A stretch of DNA of 64,000 nucleotides, taken from positions 248,001-312,000 of the forward strand of contig JAEHOE010000147.1 in NCBI GenBank assembly GCA_016858145.1, read 5' to 3'. The notes below the pieces were generated by a model. It saw only the letters and a list, made by a program, of their open reading frames with translations, was not told the DNA's origin and did no database searches. A program made the translations under genes and the position numbers. Source of the DNA: Edaphochlamys debaryana (Eukaryota; Chlorophyta; Chlorophyceae; Chlamydomonadales). Shown here one piece after another: positions 58,601 to 64,000 of this stretch; position 1 is the first letter of the stretch; every line of letters starts with the position of its first letter.

Positions 58601-61589
58601 CGTACCGCACCGTACGCGCTGCCCGACCTGGCAGAAGGTACGCGGCCGGGGCTCGCCTCATTGCCTCACAGCAAGCCGCAGCCGCGCTGGGGTCACTGCG
58701 CAAGACTTGGCATCGAGTGGCCAACCGCGATCGAATAGGGCCCAGTGAGCCCCACCCCATCATGGCAACTCATGCAGCCCCAGTCGGGCCTGTTCCGGCC
58801 CACTGCCCCCGGCCTGAAGCCCTCCCGCTGCCGGGTCGGGGCCCCAGGCAGCCGCCGGCACAATCATCCCCAGCAGTCCTCCCGGTGCCAGAGCGCCGCG
58901 CCCAAGCCCACCTCAGCCCTCACCGCAGTCGCCCCGACCGCCGCCCCGTTCGCCCCGTCAAGCCATTCACTCTTCCCCCCTTCCTCCCCCCCTCCCCCCT
59001 CCTCTCCCCCCTCCCCTCCGCCCCCCCAGGCCCAGTCCCGCGACGAGGCCCGGCGGTTGGTTCTGGAGCTGGAGGCGCTCCTAAGGACCATCGACGAGGG
59101 AGGAGGGCACCGCCGTACACCTGGCCGCCGCCGACATTACTGCACCTGTACGGCAGCACGCTTCACGTGTTCACGGCCGAGCGGTCGTACAAGGGTGAGC
59201 GCCGGGGCCGCGGGATTGCCTCAGGTCCCATGGCTCGCCTCCTAGCTCGCCTACTCAAACCCCTCGGCCTGGCCTGCACGCAATCGCGCCTCCGATAGCG
59301 AATGAGGCTCTGGGCACCGCCGTGCAGCCCTCCACACGCCTTCCTCTTACCCCGCCCTCCCACCCCACCGTACCCCCACTCCCTCACGAACGACCAGGCT
59401 TCACCTCCCCGCCCATCGAGCTGCACGAGGAGATGGTCAAGCTGCACCGCGTCAAGCTGGGCGGGGGCGGGGGGGGCGGGGGCGCGGGCAGCGGGGGGGA
59501 GGGCGGCGGCAGGGGCGGCCGGGGCCGCGGCGGCCGGGGCCGGGGCCGCGGCCGCGGGGGCCGCACCGGCCGGGGCAGCAGGGGCGGCCTCGGCAAGCAA
59601 CTCCGCCCCCGCCTGGGACGGCGGCGGCGGGGGGGACGGCGCCATGCCTCCTCTGGAGGGGGGCGATGGGGGCCTGGAGGGCGCCGAGGCGGAGGCGGGG
59701 CAGCAGGAGGCGGGGGCGTCGGCAGCGGCCTACGCCGATGGCAACCACCCCGCCCGCGCCCACGCCACCGGCCGCCACGCCGCCGGAGGCCGGGGCGGAG
59801 GGCGCCGTTGGAGCTGGCGAGGAGGCGGAGGCCGGCGGCGAGGAGGCTGGGCAGGCAGGCGCAGACGGCCGCTGGCGAGCAGGGCGCGGGCGCTGAGGCG
59901 GCCGACGGGTGCGTGTGCAGTCGTGGGAGAAGGGGGCCTCGATGGGCGCTGCGTGGTCAACGGGCTCGAACACACCCTGTGGCCGGCGTTCGTTGTGCGT
60001 CAGCCATGCTCGAACGAACTGGCACTGCTCCCTGCGGCCCCGCGCACGCCACACACTTCCTGCCCCACACGGCGCCCTCCCGCCTTCCCTCCCCCCCCCA
60101 ACAACACACACACGCCCCCTCCACCCCTCCCTCCCCGCCCACGCAGCGCCCCGCCCACGCCCGCGACGCCTCCGCGCCCGGCCCCGGCCCCCTCCTCCGC
60201 CCCCGGCGACGCCCCCGCGGGCGGCCCCCTGTCGCCCCTGCTGGTGCCCACGCGGCGGGCCGGGGTCGTCCGCGGTGCGGCTGAGCGACCCCTCGGTGCT
60301 GTGCAAGCGCTACGGGCCCCTTGGTTCATGTGGGGGGCAGCTGTCGGGCTGGTTCAAGCAGACCGTGTACGACCCCACCGCCTCGCTCTCGGCCGAGCGC
60401 CGCGGCACGCTGTCGCTGCCGGACGTCGAGTCCTGCTACGGCACGCGCGCCAGGTACACGGCCAAGGTGCGTGGGCTCGCCTGTGTGGGGCTCCTCTGTG
60501 GGGGGTTCCCTGTGGCGGGAGAGGGGTAGTCGGAGAGGGGTGTAGGTTAGGAGGTAGGTAGCACGGGCGAGGTACACGGCTAAGGTGCGTGGGCCTTGGG
60601 GGAAAGGCTCTTGGGAAACCCTTGGGGACGGGGTGCCTTTGAGAGCAGGGCAGAGGGGGGTCAGGAGGAAAGAGCCCATGGCGGGATGTCGGAGGAAGGG
60701 TAGTAGAGCTGGCCCCAGCTCAAGCCCGTGACGCCAACCGCGCCCCGATCGCCCGGCCCGGTCCTTGCCACCCGCGCACACCCACAGCTCGCCTTCCTCC
60801 TCAATGTCAGAACCCTCTTCCCAACCCGCACGCGCCCCTCCATCCATCAACGCCCCACCCCCCATCCCTCGTCCTCCCCCCCCCCTCCCCCCCCCCAGGA
60901 CCGCTCGGCCGTGCTCAAGCACCTGCACGTCTCCCCCGACGCGCAGTGGAAGACCACGCTGCCCTTCTCCTTCCGCAACGACGCCAAGATCTACGGCAGC
61001 CCATGTTCGAACCAGGGTGTGTATAGGGGGGGAATGGCGGGGCGGGCGGGGGGGAGGGCAGGAGACGAGCGGCGGGAGGAGCAGGGGCAGGCACAGCTGA
61101 GGCTTGGTCGGTGTCTTGGGGCTTCACTGGGTAGCACATGTCGGTGGTCTGGGCTGTAGGTTTGCTGCGGCGCGGAAAGCCGACGGACCGCGAACCCGCG
61201 AACGGATTGACCTGGAGGGGCAGCCCCGAGCCCCGAGAAGGGCAGGCACCCACCACGCCCCCGATTCTACGACTCTACTTGCCCCCACTTCGGGCTCAAG
61301 AGGGGCCGTGAGCTGTGCTGGCTGCGAGTGCACGTGGGGGCACTTCCCAGCTGGAACACACCCTGATGACCACGCCTCGCCCCCGACCCCTCGCACCCTC
61401 CAAACCCCCACCCCCCCCACCCCATCCATCCCTCCCGCCCACCCACCCCAGGTGTACCTGGAGGCCACGGGCAACTCGCACCTCAACCCCATGCCCGCGG
61501 TGCTGAAGCACCTCAAGGCGTGCGCGCGCCGCAGACCGGGCGGCGCTAGGGGGCGGGTTAGTCCGGACGGCAGGGCCGGAGGCCGGTAG
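48703..61589 (+). CDS. ATXR3: SET-domain histone H3K4 methyltransferase, ATXR3/SDG2-like, with frame disruptions
   Basis: About 27 exons: 48703-50046, 50778-50849, 50965-51046, 51219-51283, 51500-51553, 51744-51849, 51992-52047, 52274-52431, 52677-52826, 53239-53363, 53681-54238, 54442-54558, 54807-54944, 55140-55256, 55423-55537, 55877-56011, 56249-56397, 56599-56740, 56940-57023, 57353-57439, 57660-57842, 58188-58286, 59030-59194, 59398-59908, 60147-60466, 60899-61016 and 61452-61589, about 1,790 residues. A Gly-rich N-terminus is followed by WGMDCYTRRNIFD, LGWNYFRLHPKGKGVVC, the SET motifs FYNITLERPRDDPDGYD, SRMSHSCTPNC and GEELTFDYQSVTES, post-SET CLCG, then ITLDKVKHVLRQP, MSYLWNG and LSLPDVESCYG, all in the order known from plant ATXR3, which trimethylates H3K4. 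Phase breaks occur at about 53745, 55962, 59110 and 61010. The last exons and the 59398-60147 region are tentative. Confidence 0.85.
51094..51111 (+). repeat. exon echo of ATXR3-like exon 3 end
   Basis: An exact 18-nt copy of 51025-51042 at an offset of 69 nt in the following intron. The copied part ends within the exon, just before the donor. Confidence 0.8.
54580..54605 (+). repeat. dispersed intronic repeat, family 1, copy 3
   Basis: The same core as 22390-22417, here sense to the host gene and just downstream of the donor of the exon ending at 54558. Confidence 0.85.
55569..55602 (+). repeat. exon echo of ATXR3-like exon 15 end, with donor
   Basis: Copies 55513-55540 (MYTKRPILF and its GTGAG donor) with a short insertion at an offset of 56 nt. 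A third, weaker copy lies at 55676-55698. Confidence 0.85.
55606..55633 (+). repeat. 28-nt poly-G tract
   Basis: An uninterrupted run of G in an intron directly after an echoed donor. Its true length may be uncertain in the assembly. Confidence 0.8.
56193..56219 (-). repeat. dispersed intronic repeat, family 1, copy 4
   Basis: Reverse complement of the family-1 core, about 30 nt before the acceptor of the exon starting at 56249. Confidence 0.85.
60571..60593 (+). repeat. exon echo of the ATXR3-like exon ending at 60466, with donor
   Basis: Repeats 60453-60475 with one change at an offset of 118 nt, including the CCAAG|GTGCGT donor as CTAAG|GTGCGT. Confidence 0.85.
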
Positions 61590-62084
61590 CTAGGCGCGAG
61601 GCGGTTGGTGCTCGGGACTGCAGGCGCGAGGGGGGGGGGGGTAGTCAGGACGGCAGCCGGCGCACCCCTGCAGCTGGACGAGGCGCCTGCGGGGAGCCGC
61701 AAGGGCAGAGGAGAAACGGAAAGACAGGAAATAGTCTAGTGAAGCAGCTTGGGGCTGTGGCGTGCATTGGGGAAGGGAGAAGGCTTTAAGATGCCTTGGG
61801 GCTGGGGAAGGCCCTGTGTCTGTGGCAGCCCCCTCAATTGCGTCCCGAGTTGCCGTCCTGTTGACAGAAGGGTAGACAGACAGATCGTGTGTCTTTTGTG
61901 TGAGGACACGCTTGGGCAAAAGCTGCCCGTTCTGGAAGAGCCTGCGAGACAGAAAGATACCGTTATATGGAGATGAACGGACGGCGTTTATAACCGTGGA
62001 ATGCATTGAACGCTCCTCAGTGACAGGGTGGCTGCCCAAGGGGCCCAATGTTCGAGTCTGGCTCCGTAAAGCCCTCACCCCTTC
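61590..62084. other. spacer between the ATXR3-like gene and the satellite
   Basis: No gene is seen. It presumably holds the 3' untranslated region of the methyltransferase gene. Confidence 0.45.
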
Positions 62085-64000
62085 CACACCAGCCCCGCAC
62101 CTCCCAAGCCTTCTCAACCCTTCAATACATATAATCGATGCTTGCAAGCGGGTGGGCGGGCTTGGAACGGCCCGGAGCAGAGCGGGCCGATTTGGCGCGG
62201 AGGCGGGGTCCGCGGCCCCGGCCCCCGCCTTCCCCGGGTCTCCCAGAGCGCGCAGCTCTCGCCCCACCGCGTCCCCGCACCTCCCAAGCCTTTTCAACCC
62301 TTCAATACATATAATCGATGCTTGCAAGGGGTTTGGCGGGCTTGGAACGGCCCGGAGCAATGCGGGCCGATTTTGCGCGAGGCGGGGTCCGCGGCCCGGC
62401 CCCCCGCCTTCCCCCGCGGTCTCCCAGAGCGCGCAGCTCTCGCCCCACCGCGTCCCCCCACCTCCCAAGCCTTTTCAACCTTCAATACATATAATCGATG
62501 CTTGCAAGGGGGTTGGCGGGCTTGGAACGCCCGGAGCAGAGCGGGCGATTTTGCGCGGAGGCGGGGTCCGCGGCCCCGCCCCGGCCTTCCCCCGGGTCTC
62601 CCCAGAGCGCGCATCTCTCGCCCCAACCGCGTCCCCGCACCTCCCAAGCCTTCTCAACCCTTCAATACATATAATCGATGCTTGCAAGGGTTAGGCGGGC
62701 TTGGAAACGGCCCGGAGCAGAGCGGGCCGATTTTGCGCGGAGGCGGGGGTCCGCGGCCCCGGCCCCCGGCCTTCCCCCGGGTCTCCAGAGCGCGCAGCTC
62801 TCGCCCCACCGCGTCCCCGCACCTCCCAAGCCTTCTCAACCCTTCAATACATATAATCGATGCTTGCAAGGGGGTTGGCGGGCTTGGAACGGCCCGGAGC
62901 AGAGCGGGCCGATTTTGCGCGGAGGCGGGGTCCGCGGCCCCGGCCCCCGGCCTTCCCCGGGTCTCCCAGAGCGCGCAGCTCTCGCCCCACCGCGTCCCCG
63001 CACCTCCCAAGCCTTCTCAACCCTTCAATACATATAATCGATGCTTGCAAGGGGGTTGGCGGGCTTGGAACGGCCCGGAGCAGAGCGGGCCGATTTTGCG
63101 CGGAGGCGGGGTCCGCGGCCCCGGCCCCCGGCCTTCCCCCGGGTCTCCCCCAGAGCGCGCAGCTCTCGCCCCACCGCGTCCCCCACCTCCCAAGCCTTCT
63201 CAACCCTTCAATACATATAATCGATGCTTGCAAGGGGCGGGTTGGCGGGCTTGGAACGGCCCGGAGCAATGCGGGCCGATTTTGCGCGGAGGCGGGGTCC
63301 GCGGCCCCGGCCCCCGGCCTTCACCCGGTCTCCCAGAGCGCGCAGCTCTCGCCCCACCGCGTCCCCGCACCCCCAAGCCTTTCTCAACCCTTCAATACAT
63401 ATAATCGATGCTTGCAAGGGGGTTGGCGGGCTTGGAACGGCCCGGAGCAGAGCGGGCCGATTTTGCGCGGAGGCGGGGGTCCGCGGCCCCGGCCCCCGGC
63501 CTTCCCCCGGGTCTCCCAGAGCGCGCAGCTCTCGCCCCACCGCGTCCCCGCACCTCCCAAGCCTTCTCAACCCTTCAATACATATAATCGATGCTTGCAA
63601 GGGGGTTTGGCGGGCTTGGAACGGCCCGGAGCAGAGCGGGCCGTTTGTGCGCGGAGCGGGGTCCGCGGCCCCGGCCCCCGGCCTTCCCCCTGGGTCCTCC
63701 CAGAGCGCGCAGCTCTCGCCCCACCGCGTCCCCGCACCTCCCAAGCCTTCTCAACCCTTCAATACATATATCGATGCTTGCAAGGGGTTGGCGGCTTGGA
63801 ACGGCCCGGAGCAGAGCGGGCCGATTTTGCGCGGAGGCGGGTCCGCGGCCCCGGCCCCCAGCCTTCCCCCGGGTCTCCCAGAGCGCGCAGCTCTCGCCCC
63901 CACCGCGTCCCCGCACCTCCCAAGCCTTCTAACCTTCAATACATATAATCGATGCTTGCAAGGGGGTTGGCGGGCTTGGAACGGCCCGGAGCAATGCGGG
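62085..64000. repeat. satellite array, unit about 181 bp
   Basis: At least ten tandem units. The motif CCTCCCAAGCC recurs at about 62100, 62280, 62461, 62640, 62822, 63003, 63186, 63370, 63553, 63737 and 63916, a spacing of 179-184 bp. Each unit is very GC-rich except for one AT-rich core, AATACATATAATCGATGC. Units differ mostly by one-base changes in homopolymer runs and by a few substitutions (GCAGAG versus GCAATG). The array continues past the window end. Open frames through it change with every indel and are not genes. Confidence 0.95.

Noticed and set aside
62142..63404. A 420-codon frame through the satellite
   Set aside because: It is the translation of a tandem repeat. Unit lengths vary by single bases, so no frame is conserved across the array.

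Overview
The window is nuclear DNA from a very GC-rich, intron-dense eukaryote, most likely a core chlorophyte green alga. The reasons are a SET-domain gene whose domain order matches the plant histone methyltransferase ATXR3/SDG2, many short spliceosomal introns, single-exon Ala/Gly/Pro-rich stretches, a eukaryotic tRNA-Ser gene with its own Pol III terminator, and no operons. I cannot assign a genus.

Layout. On the minus strand, 162-1800 encodes a CDK-type kinase. 5053-8282 and 9232-11425 encode two tandem sigma-like glutathione S-transferases. 13430-16023 encodes a possible plastid PAP/fibrillin-like protein. A tRNA-Ser(GCU) lies at 16528-16609. 18187-26196 encodes a 17-exon F-box/leucine-rich-repeat protein, and 27465-29661 an unidentified conserved-looking protein whose 5' end is unresolved. 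On the plus strand, 30034-34698 is a second F-box/LRR-like gene. Back on the minus strand, 37840-41515 is a MYND-finger gene enclosed by two inverted copies of a dispersed element (36486-37222 and 41581-42116), and 42749-48221 is a 12-exon RD/RS- and RGG-type gene. On the plus strand, 48703-61589 is the ATXR3-like methyltransferase. A satellite array of about 181 bp per unit starts near 62085 and runs off the window.

I rebuilt the exons by hand from splice sites and reading phase. CDK, GST-A, GST-B, the PAP-like gene, both LRR genes, the MYND gene and the RD-rich gene all close in frame. The ATXR3-like gene does not: it carries at least four frame disruptions, all in its 3' part. Introns share one style, with a G-rich start after GT and a C-rich end before AG, and at least four use GC-AG.

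The most unusual signal is a recurrent pattern I call exon echoes: short tandem copies of an exon end, usually with its splice site, inside the adjacent intron. They occur in at least six genes on both strands. Other points of interest are three microexons (8, 13 and 18 nt) in one GST that are confirmed by its tandem paralogue, two families of short dispersed intronic repeats, and the inverted-repeat-flanked MYND gene. The genes do not form a pathway; two divergent pairs (29661/30034 and 48221/48703) may share promoters.
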